Positions 9,385-19,828 of a stretch of DNA of 64,000 bases are shown piece after piece. The notes under the pieces were generated by a model that worked only from the letters and a program-made list of their open reading frames with translations, was not told the DNA's origin and ran no database searches. Positions within the stretch are counted from its first letter, which is position 1. The number at the start of each line of letters is the position of its first letter. The position numbers were made by a program, and so were the translations under genes. Source of the DNA: Helicobacter cynogastricus (GTDB lineage: Bacteria > Campylobacterota > Campylobacteria > Campylobacterales > Helicobacteraceae); NCBI RefSeq assembly GCF_900197855.1, contig NZ_FZMQ01000005.1:274175-338174 (forward strand), given 5' to 3'.

Positions 9385-10541
9385 TGTCTCTCTCCCTCAA
9401 ATACGGCTTTAACCCCCACCAAGCCCAAGCTAAAATTCTATCAAGCAATCTCCCTTTTAGCATTCTCAATGGCACACCTAGCTACATCAACTTTTTAGAC
9501 GCGCTCAATGCTTATCAGCTTGTTAAAGAACTCCAAGAGGCGACTAAGCGCCCTGCAGCCACTTCTTTTAAGCACCTCAGCCCCACCTCAGCCGCGCTAG
9601 CCCAGCCCCTAGAAAAGCAACGCCTCCAAGCCTATTTTTTAGAAAATCTTGCAGAATGCCAAGACTCCCCCATCGCCTCTGCTTACGCGCGCGCAAGAGG
9701 AGCGGATCGCTTAAGCTCTTTTGGGGATTTTGTCGCTCTGAGTGATTCATGCGATGTGGCTTGTGCCAAATTGCTAGCCCAAGAGGTTTCAGATGGAATC
9801 ATCGCCCCCGCCTTTGCCCCTGAGGCTCTTGAAATTCTCAAGCGTAAAAAAGGGGGGCAGTATGTGATCTTGCAAATCGATCCTAATTACACCCCCCCAA
9901 AGCTAGAGAGGCGCGATGTCTTTGGGATCACCTTTGAGCAACAGCGCAACTCTTTAACAATCACCCCTGATCTACTCAAGGACATCCCCACGCACAATAA
10001 AGCCCTCCCCAAGCAAGCCCAAGAGGATTTGATCTTAGCCTTGATCACCCTCAAATACACTCAGTCTAATTCGATTTGTTTAGCTTACAAGGGGCAGGTG
10101 ATTGGCGTAGGAGCGGGGCAACAATCCCGTATCCATTGCACCAAGATCGCTGCTGATAAGGCGGATTTATGGCATTTGCGTGTCCACCCCAAGGTGCTAG
10201 ATTTGCCCTTTATAGAGGGTTTAAATCGCCCCACTAAGGATAATCTCATCTATGCTTACCTCACACATGGTTTAAGTGATGAGGATTTAAGTCTTTTAAA
10301 ACACCCTGTGCCCCCCTTAAGCGCACAAGAAAAAGCGCATTATTTGGGGCGTGTGAGCGGGGTGAGTTTGGGCAGTGATGCCTTTTTCCCCTTTAGTGAT
10401 AGCATTTTGCGCGCGCACAAAAGCGGGGTGCGCTACATTGCTCAAAGCGGAGGGAGCAAACAGGATTTGCAAGTGATTCAAGCCTGCAACGGGCTTGATA
10501 TGGTCATGGCACTCACCCATGTCCGCTTATTCCACCACTAG
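9384..10541 (+). CDS. AICAR formyltransferase lacking the IMP cyclohydrolase domain (PurV type)
   Basis: Transfers a formyl group from 10-formyl-THF to AICAR. The chain begins directly with the AICARFT domain: LKYGFNPHQAQAK at residue 5, then NFLDALNAYQLV, and TSFKHLSPTSAA where the KH pair matches the catalytic Lys-His of PurH. Later segments SDSCDVACAKLLAQEVSDG, GAGQQSRIHCTKIAADKAD and FFPFSDSI also match. The roughly 190-residue N-terminal MGS-like cyclohydrolase domain of PurH is absent. The ATG at 9384 shares one base with the preceding stop; a TTG at 9378 is an alternative. 385 residues. Confidence 0.9.
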   Translation: MSLSLKYGFNPHQAQAKILSSNLPFSILNGTPSYINFLDALNAYQLVKELQEATKRPAATSFKHLSPTSAALAQPLEKQRLQAYFLENLAECQDSPIASAYARARGADRLSSFGDFVALSDSCDVACAKLLAQEVSDGIIAPAFAPEALEILKRKKGGQYVILQIDPNYTPPKLERRDVFGITFEQQRNSLTITPDLLKDIPTHNKALPKQAQEDLILALITLKYTQSNSICLAYKGQVIGVGAGQQSRIHCTKIAADKADLWHLRVHPKVLDLPFIEGLNRPTKDNLIYAYLTHGLSDEDLSLLKHPVPPLSAQEKAHYLGRVSGVSLGSDAFFPFSDSILRAHKSGVRYIAQSGGSKQDLQVIQACNGLDMVMALTHVRLFHH

Positions 10542-10549
10542 GAGAACTT

Positions 10550-11788
10550 GTGAAAATTGCCATTATTGGAAGTGGAGGGCGCGAACATGCGATTTTAAAA
10601 AAAATCTTAGCCCCCAATCGCCAAATTTTTATGCTTCCGGGCAATGCCGGAATGCGTGAGGCTAGCTGTGTCCCCATTAGCGTAGACGATCAGCAAGGGA
10701 TTTTAAACTTTGCCCAACAAGAAGCTCTAGATTTCATCATTGTATCTCCAGATAATCCTCTTGTAGATGGCTTAGTCGATGTGCTTGAGGAGGCAGGTTT
10801 TGCCTGCTTTGGACCTAGAAAAAGCGGGGCGCGTTTGGAGGGGAGTAAGATTTTTGCCAAAGACTTTATGCAAAGACACCACATTCCTACAGCGCACTAT
10901 GATAGCTTTGATTGCTTGCAGGAAGCCCTGAAACATTTAGAAAAAGTGGAGTTTCCCTGCGTGATCAAAGCTGATGGGCTCGCCTTTGGCAAGGGTGTGA
11001 TCATCGCCCACAATGCCAAAGAGGCGCAAGAGAGTTTAGAGGCGATGATGCAAGAGGGCGTTTTTGGGGAGAGTGGAAAAAGGGTTGTGATTGAGGAGTT
11101 TTTGCAAGGACCTGAGGCTTCTTTGCTCACCTTTTGTGATGGTTTGACACTCAAAGCCATGCCCCCAGCGATGGATTATAAACGCGCTTTAGATGGGGAT
11201 CGAGGTTTGAACACGGGGGGGATGGGTTGCATCGCGCCCAATCCTTACTGGAGCGCTCAAATTGCTAAAGAGTGTGAGGAGAAAATCTTAATCCCCACTC
11301 TTAGAGGAATCCAAGAGGAAAATCTGCATTTTAGGGGGTGTTTGTATTTTGGGCTCATCCTCACGCCCAAAGGGGTTAAGGTGCTCGAATATAATTGCCG
11401 TTTTGGCGATCCAGAAACTCAAACTTTGCTCCCCCTCCTCCAAAGCGATCTATTAGAGATCATGCAAGCCTGCTCTACCCAAACCCTAGCCAAGCAAGAG
11501 GTGAATTTTGCCCCCCTTTCCTCTTGCTGTGTGGTCTTGGCTTCTCAGGGTTACCCAAAAATCTTTCAAACAGGACACCCCATTAACTACCCCCCCAACC
11601 TAGATATTTGTTTTGCTGGGGTTAAGCAGGTGGGCGATCAATTAGTCAATGCTGGGGGGCGGGTGTGCAGTGTTACAAGTGTCGCGCCCAGCCTGCAAGA
11701 AGCCCGCAAAGAGAGCTACCAACGCCTTTTACAAATTGATTTTAACCCCGCGCATTATCGCCAAGACATCGGGGCGGGACTTCCATGA
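10550..11788 (+). CDS. purD: Phosphoribosylamine-glycine ligase
   Basis: PurD joins glycine to phosphoribosylamine with ATP, giving GAR. ATP-grasp enzyme: the N-terminal IGSGGREHAIL, the ATP-binding KADGLAFGKGVIIA, EEFLQGPEASLL, then LNTGGMGCIAPNP and EYNCRFGDPETQ, which holds the metal ligands. The start is GTG at 10550 behind GGAGAAC. 412 residues, normal. The stop overlaps the purL start in ATGA. Confidence 0.97.
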   Translation: MKIAIIGSGGREHAILKKILAPNRQIFMLPGNAGMREASCVPISVDDQQGILNFAQQEALDFIIVSPDNPLVDGLVDVLEEAGFACFGPRKSGARLEGSKIFAKDFMQRHHIPTAHYDSFDCLQEALKHLEKVEFPCVIKADGLAFGKGVIIAHNAKEAQESLEAMMQEGVFGESGKRVVIEEFLQGPEASLLTFCDGLTLKAMPPAMDYKRALDGDRGLNTGGMGCIAPNPYWSAQIAKECEEKILIPTLRGIQEENLHFRGCLYFGLILTPKGVKVLEYNCRFGDPETQTLLPLLQSDLLEIMQACSTQTLAKQEVNFAPLSSCCVVLASQGYPKIFQTGHPINYPPNLDICFAGVKQVGDQLVNAGGRVCSVTSVAPSLQEARKESYQRLLQIDFNPAHYRQDIGAGLP

Positions 11789-14700
11789 TTGTTTATGTGC
11801 GCAAAAAAGAGGGGTTTGATTTTTTAGAGCGCGATCTGTGCGCCACACTCAAGGATATTTTAGCCATTCCCACGCTTGAAAAAATTATTTGTGTGCAGGC
11901 GTATTTGCTAGAGGGTTTGACAGAAGAACAGCTTGAGCGCGCCCAAATGCTCTTTTGCACCCCACAGACAGAAATTTGTAGCGCGGAGCTAGACCTATCA
12001 GATTGTGCGGGGCATTTTGCCCTCCAAACCCTCAAGGGGCAGTTTGATCCAAGAAGCCATGCAGCCTTGCAGTGCTTGCAAATGCTCTACCCAGAAACCC
12101 CAAAAATTGATGTTGAATGCGCTACTATCTATAAACTCTATGGTCAGCTCACCCACCAGCACCAAGTCAAGATTTTAGATTACTTGCAAAATCCTTTAGA
12201 AAACCACGCCATCTCCCTCCCTCTGCAAAAAGCGCGCACGCTTTTAGATAAGCCCTTTTGCACCACTCTAAAGGATTTTTCTACCCTTACAGATTTTAGC
12301 CCCCTGATTGCCCAACACCAACTCTCTTTACGCCCTGAGGATTTACGCCTCATTCAAGAACACCTGCCACACCTAAATGCCCTAGAACTTAAAATTTTAG
12401 ACACCTTTTGGTCGGATCATTGTCGGCATGGCACATTTTTTACGCAAATTGCCTTTAGCACAGACGATCCCTTGAGCCAAGAAATTTACGATCTCTACTA
12501 CGCACTACATCAAGAGATCAGGGCGCACAAGCCCATTAGCCTTATGGACCTCTCCACTCTTATGGGCGCGTCCTTAAAAAAACAGGGCAAAGCCACATCG
12601 TGGGTGCAAAGCGAGGAGAACAACGCCTGCACTCTAGCCATTGAGCTTAACACCCCCACGGGCAAAAAACCTTATTATCTTTTTTTCAAAAATGAAACCC
12701 ACAACCACCCTACAGAGATCGAACCTTACGGGGGGGCATCTACTTGCATTGGGGGGGCGATTCGCGATCCCTTGTCCGCACGCGGGGTAGTTTATGCTGG
12801 GATTCGTATCTCAGGCTGTGCTAACCCTCTTGAGCCCATTACTCAAACTAGAGCGGGCAAACTCCCCCAAAGAAAAATCGCGCTGGGGGCTTCTGAGGGT
12901 TTTAGTGCTTATGGAAATCAAATCGGAGTGGCTACGGGTTTGGTTGCAGAGATTTATCATGAGGGTTACAAGGCTAAACATTTAGAATTAGGGGCGGTGC
13001 TAGGGGCAGCCCCTCAAGAGAATGTGCGCTCTTTAACGCCTGCGCCCGGGGATATTGTACTTTTAGTGGGGGGGTGCACGGGGCGCGATGGCTTAGGGGG
13101 GGCTAGTGGCTCTTCTCAAGCGCACAGCGCGCATTCTATAGAGATTTGCGGAGCACAGGTGCAAAAAGGAGATGCCCCGCAAGAGCGTAAACTGCAAAGA
13201 TTGATGCAAAACCCTAAATTTTCTACTTTAATCAAGCGGTGTAATGATTTGGGAGCTGGGGGGGTGAGTGTCGCGCTGGGTGAACTTAGCTCAAGTGGAA
13301 TACGCATTGATTTAAGCGCACTGCCTACCAAATACACGGGACTAAGTGCCTTTGATTTGGCTTTAAGCGAGTCGCAAGAAAGAATGGCGATGCTCATTGA
13401 TCCTAAAGATTTGCCCCTCTTTGAGGAGTTATGCGCCTTAGAAAATCTTTTAAGCGCGCCAGTGGCTACTATCACCACTAGTGGTTCTTTAGAGATGGTG
13501 TTTGAAGATCAGATTGTGGCTAATATCCCTATGAGCCTGTTGCACAGCCAAGGGGCAAAACGCCACGCTAACGCTTATCTTGGCAAACCCATGCCCTCTC
13601 CAAAACGCGCCTATGATTTTCTTTTGGATTTAAAGCAATTAGCTACAGACCTTAATTTTTGCTCGCAAAGGGGCTTAGTAGAGAGATTTGACTCCACCAT
13701 TGGAAGCAATACAATCTTTATGCCCTTAGGAGGCAAGTACCAAGCCACACCCATCCAAGCAATGGCGCACCTCATCCCTTTTGAGCACACCTCAACCTGT
13801 TCTTTAGCCGCCTTTGGGTTTGACCCCTATCTTTGCGCCCAAGACCCCACGAGGGGGGGGTATTGTGCTGTTGTAGAGTCGGTGTGTAAGCTGATTGCCT
13901 GCGGGGCGCGCTTTGAAGAGATTTATTTGAGTTTTCAAGAATATTTTGAGAGTTTGGGCACAGACGCGCTCAAATGGGGAAAACCCTTTGGGGTGTTGCT
14001 TGGAGCTTTTTTAGCCCAGCACAGACTCCAAATTCCTTGCATAGGGGGCAAGGATTCGATGAGTGGGAGTTTTGAGGATTTGAGTGTCCCCCCCTCTTTT
14101 ATCTCTTTTGCCTTCTGCGCTCAAGAGGCGACACATCTAATCTCGGCTGAGTTTAAAGCCCCCGGTCATTTTATTTATCTCATCCAAGCCCCCCTAGATT
14201 CTTATGGACTTCCCTATGATTTTGAGGGCATTTTTGAGCGCATCCACACCCATATTTTAAAAGGGCATATTCTTGCTGCCTATGCTCTAGGCAGAGGTGG
14301 AGTAGCAGACGCGCTGGTTAAAATGTCTTTGGGTAATCGCATTGGGGTGAATCTAGAGCCTGCGATTGATTTAGAAACTCTGTTTGCGCCCGGTTATGGG
14401 AATTTTGTTGTAGAGAGCGCGCATGCGCTTGATTTTGGGGTGATATTGGGCAAAACAATGAGTGATCCAAGTTTACAAAGAGGATCGCAGAGTTTAAAAT
14501 TAGAGGAGTTATTAAAACTTTTTGAAAGCCCCCTAGAATCTTTGTATCCTAGCCATGTTGTTGCGCCCAAAAACCCCCCTCTCCCCTCCCCAACTCCATC
14601 TCCTCTATTAGCCTCTAAGCTTAAGATCGCCAAACCTAGAGTGCTTATTCCGGTATTTCCGGGCACTAACTGCGAACAAGATACAGAGCGCGCTTTTAAA

Positions 14701-15423
14701 CAGGCGGGCGCATTAGTGCAAACTCTGGTGATTACTAATCTCACCCCTGAACATTTAAGCGAGTCGCTTGTGCACATGCAAAAAGCTCTATCTAGTAGTC
14801 AAATTCTCTTTATTCCCGGGGGATTTTCGGGGGGAGATGAGCCTAGCGGGGCGGGCAAGATGATTCAAGCTTTTTTTTCTAGCCCGCGCTTGCAAGAGGC
14901 GATCATGCAATTGCTAAATAAACAAGATGGACTCATTGGAGGGATTTGTAATGGCTTTCAAGCCTTGCTAAGATTGGGCTTATTGCCCTATGGGGAAATT
15001 CGACCTCTTGGCCCCCAAGACCCCATTCTTTTACACAATACCCTTTTAACCCACCGATCTAAGATTGCTTATGTAAAAGTCCTCTCTAACGCTTCGCCAT
15101 GGCTCTTTCATACCCAAGTTGGAGAGATTTATGCCCTGCCCATCTCGCATGGGGAGGGGCGTTTTTATGCTCCCTTGCCAACCCTCACAAAATTAGCTAG
15201 TCAAAATCAAATCGCTACCCAGTATGTCAGCTTAGAGGGGGAAATGAGCGCAGAGTCTAATCCTAATGGTTCGCTGTGCAATATCGAGGGGATCACATCT
15301 GCTTGTGGGCGTGTTTTTGGGAAAATGGGGCATACAGAGCGTTTTAAACATCTGCTTTATAAGAATATTCCGGGGAATTTTGAAATGGACATTTTCAAGG
15401 GCGCGGTGGAGTATTTTGGATAA
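11785..15423 (+). CDS. purL: FGAM synthase, long form with fused glutaminase
   Basis: Converts FGAR to FGAM using glutamine and ATP. 1212 residues in one chain: a PurS-like N-terminal domain, a linker with DTFWSDHCRHGTFF, two PurM-like halves (KNETHNHPTEIEPYGG, DLGAGGVSVALGELS, GGKDSMSGSFEDLS), and a C-terminal class I glutaminase. The last begins IPVFPGTNCEQDTERAF, with the nucleophile Cys1055 in GICNGFQALL and the His-x-Glu pair in SHGEGRF. Slightly shorter than the E. coli enzyme; separate purS or purQ genes are not needed. A G8 run at 13853-13860 lies in the coding frame and is intact. Last gene of the purine run. Confidence 0.96.
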   Translation: MIVYVRKKEGFDFLERDLCATLKDILAIPTLEKIICVQAYLLEGLTEEQLERAQMLFCTPQTEICSAELDLSDCAGHFALQTLKGQFDPRSHAALQCLQMLYPETPKIDVECATIYKLYGQLTHQHQVKILDYLQNPLENHAISLPLQKARTLLDKPFCTTLKDFSTLTDFSPLIAQHQLSLRPEDLRLIQEHLPHLNALELKILDTFWSDHCRHGTFFTQIAFSTDDPLSQEIYDLYYALHQEIRAHKPISLMDLSTLMGASLKKQGKATSWVQSEENNACTLAIELNTPTGKKPYYLFFKNETHNHPTEIEPYGGASTCIGGAIRDPLSARGVVYAGIRISGCANPLEPITQTRAGKLPQRKIALGASEGFSAYGNQIGVATGLVAEIYHEGYKAKHLELGAVLGAAPQENVRSLTPAPGDIVLLVGGCTGRDGLGGASGSSQAHSAHSIEICGAQVQKGDAPQERKLQRLMQNPKFSTLIKRCNDLGAGGVSVALGELSSSGIRIDLSALPTKYTGLSAFDLALSESQERMAMLIDPKDLPLFEELCALENLLSAPVATITTSGSLEMVFEDQIVANIPMSLLHSQGAKRHANAYLGKPMPSPKRAYDFLLDLKQLATDLNFCSQRGLVERFDSTIGSNTIFMPLGGKYQATPIQAMAHLIPFEHTSTCSLAAFGFDPYLCAQDPTRGGYCAVVESVCKLIACGARFEEIYLSFQEYFESLGTDALKWGKPFGVLLGAFLAQHRLQIPCIGGKDSMSGSFEDLSVPPSFISFAFCAQEATHLISAEFKAPGHFIYLIQAPLDSYGLPYDFEGIFERIHTHILKGHILAAYALGRGGVADALVKMSLGNRIGVNLEPAIDLETLFAPGYGNFVVESAHALDFGVILGKTMSDPSLQRGSQSLKLEELLKLFESPLESLYPSHVVAPKNPPLPSPTPSPLLASKLKIAKPRVLIPVFPGTNCEQDTERAFKQAGALVQTLVITNLTPEHLSESLVHMQKALSSSQILFIPGGFSGGDEPSGAGKMIQAFFSSPRLQEAIMQLLNKQDGLIGGICNGFQALLRLGLLPYGEIRPLGPQDPILLHNTLLTHRSKIAYVKVLSNASPWLFHTQVGEIYALPISHGEGRFYAPLPTLTKLASQNQIATQYVSLEGEMSAESNPNGSLCNIEGITSACGRVFGKMGHTERFKHLLYKNIPGNFEMDIFKGAVEYFG

Positions 15424-15493
15424 GAATCGCGTACATTTTTTGGGAATGTCAACATTGTTTTGTTACACTAAGTCTTGATCGAAAAAAGGAAAA

Positions 15494-17557
15494 ATGATGT
15501 TTAAAAACATGGCTTTGCGGAACAAAATGGCCTTGGTTATCGGGTCGGTCTTAGTGGTGCTTGTTATTGTCTTGAGTTATATCATCTCCTTTAAAGTAGA
15601 ACGACTCTTAGAAGAAGAGGCCCTTAGTCGTTTACAAGCCCAAACGCGCAATGCCGGGCAAGGAGTGCAAGATAGCATCACGCGCTCATTGGTGCGTTTA
15701 CATATTTTAAGAGCAGCTTTGTTAAAGGATTCCTCAGATATTGATTTTGATAAAGCTATTTTGAGTGAGTATCTCTACTATACGCGCACCATTTCCGCAC
15801 TCTCTGTTGCGATGGAAGGCGATCACAAAAACGCCTTTATCTTTGATCAAATTGTTCAAAAAAACGAAAATTCAAATAGTCTTACGGGTTCTGGAAAAGT
15901 GGAGATTGCTCCAGCCCCAGAACTCTATCATCATCCTCTCTATCTTGCTAGTAAAAAATCTTCTACTTTGGTCTTAGGAAAACCTTATTTTCGCAAAATG
16001 CTAGATGGAAGCATTGTCTATGGTGTAGATATTGGCTACCCTCTTAGTGATGACAAAGGAGTTTTTAGAGGGGCGATCCTCGCCTTTATCAATATCGATC
16101 GCTTTGATTATGTGCTTAAATCTTATGGAGTGGGAGATACAAAATTCAACCTTGTGGCCGAAGATGGTACTTTACTCATAGTGCATGGGGATAAAAAGTG
16201 GCGTGGGCATCTATGGTCGGAAATCAATCCGGACTTTAGCAAGCGAGGTCTTCCTTTCGTGCAAAAAGGTGAAAAAAAGGTCCTTCAAATCTATTCTAAT
16301 GTAACCCACGAGACGTCTTACGGCTCTATTTTTTCTTTTAGCATTTTTAGAGATAATCCTAATAAGTTTCATTGGGCTGTGGTGGGAGTGCGCAGTGAAA
16401 AAAGAGTATTCCGTGATATTGATTCTATTAAACTGACGGTGCGCGTTGCAGGGGCGGTCGGTTTAGCAGTGGTGATTGGCATTATTTATTGGTTGTTGTA
16501 TGTATTGATGAGTAAGAGAATTGGCCATGTATCTAGGAATTTAGAGAATTTTTTTAAGATTTTACGCCATGAGGTCTCGCCAGATCAAATTAAACTCATC
16601 CCTGCCACAAGTACGGATGATTTAGGAAAAATCCAAAGTGCCATCAATGAAAATATTCTGCGGACACAAAAAACGCTTTTACAGGATGAAAAAGCGGTAC
16701 AAAACAGCATCGATGTGGCCTCTAAAGTTGAGATGGGGGACTTTAGCCAAACAATCAATGCAGAACCTAGTAACCCCTCTTTGATAGAGCTCAAAAAGAA
16801 TATCAACAACATTATTTTGTATATGCAAAAAAATGTTGGGCTGCATATGAAAACCATTAATGAAGCTTTTGAACGCTACGCACAATATGACTTTAGGGAA
16901 GGGATTGCTAATGCTAGTGGGCACATTGAAGTGGTGTTAGATGGATTGGCTCGTGAGACTAGACGCATGCTTGGCACTTCTGCAGAATTTGCTAAAGAAT
17001 TGGATAGCAAGGTGGGGGTGCTCAATAGTTGTGTAGATCGCCTTAATGAAATTGCTAACAATCAAAATAACAGCCTAAATAAAACCATTGGGAGTATTGC
17101 AGGAATCACCAATGGTATTACAGAGGTGGCACACAAGAGTGAGGGGATGATCCAACAAGGACAGGATATTAAAAATATCGTGGAGATTATCCGCGACATC
17201 GCCGATCAAACCAATTTATTGGCCTTGAATGCAGCCATTGAAGCGGCACGCGCAGGCGAACATGGACGCGGTTTTGCCGTGGTGGCTGATGAAGTGCGTA
17301 AACTTGCCGAGCGTACTCAAAAATCTCTGAGTGAGATTGAAACCAATATTAATGTTTTGGTGCAAAGTATCTCAGACACTTCAGCAAGTATTCAAAATCA
17401 GACTGAGGAAGTGGAGTTGATCAACCAATCTTTAGAAGAATTTAAGCGGGATACTCAAAGTAATATTGCTATTGCACGCGACTCTTTGGGAGCTTCTCAA
17501 GACATCAACCGCATTTCTGAAGAGATTTTAAAGGATGTAGAGCGCAAGAAATTTTAA
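15494..17557 (+). CDS. Methyl-accepting chemotaxis protein with a dCache-like periplasmic sensor
   Basis: A 687-residue transmembrane receptor feeding CheA/CheW. TM1 is about residues 13-32 ([20 protein letters not shown]) and TM2 about 315-337. Between them lies a periplasmic domain of about 280 residues, the size of a double Cache domain. A HAMP-like region follows, then a long helical domain with the hairpin [20 protein letters not shown] and [20 protein letters not shown], diagnostic of MCPs. No C-terminal CheR/CheB pentapeptide is seen. Size and plan resemble H. pylori TlpC, but the ligand cannot be read. Two ATGs (15494, 15497) follow AAAAAGGAAAA; either may start the protein. Confidence 0.92.
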   Translation: MMFKNMALRNKMALVIGSVLVVLVIVLSYIISFKVERLLEEEALSRLQAQTRNAGQGVQDSITRSLVRLHILRAALLKDSSDIDFDKAILSEYLYYTRTISALSVAMEGDHKNAFIFDQIVQKNENSNSLTGSGKVEIAPAPELYHHPLYLASKKSSTLVLGKPYFRKMLDGSIVYGVDIGYPLSDDKGVFRGAILAFINIDRFDYVLKSYGVGDTKFNLVAEDGTLLIVHGDKKWRGHLWSEINPDFSKRGLPFVQKGEKKVLQIYSNVTHETSYGSIFSFSIFRDNPNKFHWAVVGVRSEKRVFRDIDSIKLTVRVAGAVGLAVVIGIIYWLLYVLMSKRIGHVSRNLENFFKILRHEVSPDQIKLIPATSTDDLGKIQSAINENILRTQKTLLQDEKAVQNSIDVASKVEMGDFSQTINAEPSNPSLIELKKNINNIILYMQKNVGLHMKTINEAFERYAQYDFREGIANASGHIEVVLDGLARETRRMLGTSAEFAKELDSKVGVLNSCVDRLNEIANNQNNSLNKTIGSIAGITNGITEVAHKSEGMIQQGQDIKNIVEIIRDIADQTNLLALNAAIEAARAGEHGRGFAVVADEVRKLAERTQKSLSEIETNINVLVQSISDTSASIQNQTEEVELINQSLEEFKRDTQSNIAIARDSLGASQDINRISEEILKDVERKKF

Positions 17558-17714
17558 AATTTGTATGCACGTTTGCTCGCACTTCTCTAGGAAGCCCCCA
17601 TATAAGCCATTTGTAATTTTAGCTATGTTAGAGTGAGCTTTTTAATCGCTTCCCTAAATTTTTAAAATATCAGCGTAGGTTTGGTTTGACCTCATCCGCC
17701 CTTTAAGGATTTTA

Positions 17715-19016
17715 ATGGCTCACGAGCAACATAAACAAAGGACTCATACCCCTGTGAGTGGATACCGCATCGAAGAATTACGCGCAAAACCCACCGAAAA
17801 ACTCTTAGCAATTGCCAACGAACTCAAAGTCGAAAACCCTCAAGAATATAAACGCCAAGATTTGATGTTTGAAATTCTCAAAAATCAGGTTTCTCAAGGG
17901 GGTTATATCCTCTTTACGGGTATTTTGGAGATGTCTAATGAGGGTTATGGTTTTTTAAGGGGGATGGATGGGAGTTTTTCAGATAACCAAAACGATACTT
18001 ATGTCAGCCACTCCCAAATCAAACGCTTTGCTCTGCGCAATGGAGATATCGTAACCGGTCAAGTGCGCGCCCCCAAAGATCAAGAAAAATACTACGCTTT
18101 GCTCAAAATTGAGGCGGTGAATTACCTCCCTTTAGATGAAATCCGCAATCGCCCTCTCTTTGACAACTTAACTCCACTCTTCCCAACCGAGCAGATCAAA
18201 CTAGAATACGAACCCACTAAAGTAACCGGGCGCATGCTCGATCTCTTTAGTCCTATTGGCAAGGGACAGCGCGCCCTCATTGTCGCTCCGCCCCGCACGG
18301 GTAAAACAGAACTTATGAAAGAGCTTGCACACGGCATTACGGCTAACCACCCGGAAATGGAGCTCATTATTCTACTCGTGGATGAGCGTCCCGAAGAAGT
18401 TACAGACATGCAAAGAAGCGTGCGCGCCCAAGTCTTTAGCTCCACCTTTGATCTGCCCTCGCACAACCATGTGCGTATCGCCGAGTTGGTGCTAGAGCGG
18501 GCTAAAAGGCGCGTAGAAATGGGTAAGGATGTGGTGATTTTACTAGATTCGATCACGCGTTTAGCGCGCGCTTACAATGCGATCACCCCCTCTAGTGGAA
18601 AAGTCTTAAGCGGAGGGGTGGATGCGCACGCTCTGCACCGACCCAAGCGTTTTTTTGGTGCAGCGCGCAATATTGAAGAGGGGGGGAGTTTGAGTATCAT
18701 CGCGACTGCTCTCATTGAAACGGGATCGCGTATGGACGAGGTGATCTTTGAGGAATTTAAAGGCACGGGTAATAGCGAGATTGTATTAGCTAGAAGTATT
18801 TCCGATCGGCGCATTTACCCCGCCTTTGATGTGCTCAAGTCTGGCACGCGCAAGGATAATATTTTGTTAGGTAAGGACAAGCTGACTAAAGTTTGGGTAT
18901 TGCGCAATGTGATGCAACAAATGGACGATGTAGAAGCTCTCAATTTCATCTATTCTAAGATGCAAACCACAAAGGACAACGCCGAGTTTTTGGATTTGAT
19001 GAATCAGGGCTCTTAG
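17715..19016 (+). CDS. rho: Transcription termination factor Rho
   Basis: Hexameric RNA helicase that terminates transcription. The order is: N-terminal Rho-N helices ([20 protein letters not shown]), the cold-shock-like RNA-binding domain ([15 protein letters not shown]), Walker A in [15 protein letters not shown], Walker [17 protein letters not shown], and the Q/R loops near [16 protein letters not shown]. 433 residues. ATG 17715 has AAGGAT upstream. The preceding 157-base gap (17558-17714) probably holds its promoter, but no convincing -10 was found. murI starts on the last base of the stop codon. Confidence 0.98.
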   Translation: MAHEQHKQRTHTPVSGYRIEELRAKPTEKLLAIANELKVENPQEYKRQDLMFEILKNQVSQGGYILFTGILEMSNEGYGFLRGMDGSFSDNQNDTYVSHSQIKRFALRNGDIVTGQVRAPKDQEKYYALLKIEAVNYLPLDEIRNRPLFDNLTPLFPTEQIKLEYEPTKVTGRMLDLFSPIGKGQRALIVAPPRTGKTELMKELAHGITANHPEMELIILLVDERPEEVTDMQRSVRAQVFSSTFDLPSHNHVRIAELVLERAKRRVEMGKDVVILLDSITRLARAYNAITPSSGKVLSGGVDAHALHRPKRFFGAARNIEEGGSLSIIATALIETGSRMDEVIFEEFKGTGNSEIVLARSISDRRIYPAFDVLKSGTRKDNILLGKDKLTKVWVLRNVMQQMDDVEALNFIYSKMQTTKDNAEFLDLMNQGS

Positions 19017-19777
19017 TGCGTGTAGGGATTTTTGATAGCGGGGTGGGGGGCTTGAGTGTGCTTAAAAGCATATTGCAAGGGCGTTTATTTGCAGAGATTA
19101 TCTACTATGGCGACACCGCGCGCGTGCCCTATGGCCCTAAGGATAAAGCCACTATTGAGCGTTTCGCCCTAGAGGCTTTGGAGTTTTTCAGACCCTACCA
19201 GATTGAAATGTTATTAGTGGCGTGTAACACCGTGAGCGCATTAGCTTTAGAGACCATGCGCGCGCATTCTAACATTCCCATTGTGGGCGTGATTGAGGCA
19301 GGCATTTTAGCCACCATCCAACAATTTCCCAACAAGCACACCCCTATTTTGGTGCTAGGCACACGCGCTACCATCGCTTCAAACCAATACGCCCAGCAAC
19401 TTCACGCACATGGGTATACTCAGGTACAGAGCCTAGCCACTGGGCTTTTCGTGCCCTTAATTGAAGAGGGGGTGCTAGAGGGGGAATTATTGCACGCATG
19501 TATGCGCCATTACTTTGAGCCTATTCAGAACGCCCCAGCAGTACTCATTTTGGGCTGCACGCATTTTCCCTTGATCGCCCCCCATTTGCAGGATTATTTT
19601 CAAGGGCGTTTCAAACACCCTTGCGCTTTGGTGCATTCTGGAGATGCCATTGTGCACTATTTGATGGAGAGTTACCACCTTACCCCTCTTAAGCATCCTC
19701 CCCAAGCGCGCTTTTTTGCCAGCGGTGATGTCAACACCCTTGAAACCCAAGCCCAGGCGTGGCTGGAGTTGGGGTAA
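19016..19777 (+). CDS. murI: Glutamate racemase
   Basis: Provides D-glutamate for peptidoglycan. The N-terminus VGIFDSGVGGLSVLK holds the first catalytic region (Asp, Ser); LLVACNTVSALAL has the first catalytic Cys and LILGCTHFPLIAP the second, with the neighbouring His. YYGDTARVPYG is also typical. 253 residues, as in H. pylori. The start is GTG at 19016, overlapping the rho stop by one base, so the two are coupled; rho-murI adjacency is also found in H. pylori. Confidence 0.97.
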   Translation: MRVGIFDSGVGGLSVLKSILQGRLFAEIIYYGDTARVPYGPKDKATIERFALEALEFFRPYQIEMLLVACNTVSALALETMRAHSNIPIVGVIEAGILATIQQFPNKHTPILVLGTRATIASNQYAQQLHAHGYTQVQSLATGLFVPLIEEGVLEGELLHACMRHYFEPIQNAPAVLILGCTHFPLIAPHLQDYFQGRFKHPCALVHSGDAIVHYLMESYHLTPLKHPPQARFFASGDVNTLETQAQAWLELG

Positions 19778-19828
19778 GACTTCCGTCGTATCAACAATCA
19801 ATAAGAAAGACAAATAGAGCTTGGAACT

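Noticed and set aside
13116-13478. Minus-strand open frame inside purL
   Set aside because: Serine/lysine-rich antisense shadow of the conserved PurL sequence; similar shadows exist inside rho, torA/bisC and mutS2.
13853-13860. G8 run in purL (also C8 at 9024-9031 in the cyclohydrolase, C8 at 7413-7420 in purF, G8 at 2732-2739 in murJ)
   Set aside because: Genes are in frame and housekeeping; runs of eight are common in this window's Gly/Pro codons, so contingency function is not supported.
19778-19828. Possible shared terminator between murI and the glycosyltransferase
   Set aside because: Only a five-base TAGAG/CTCTA dyad, not convincing.
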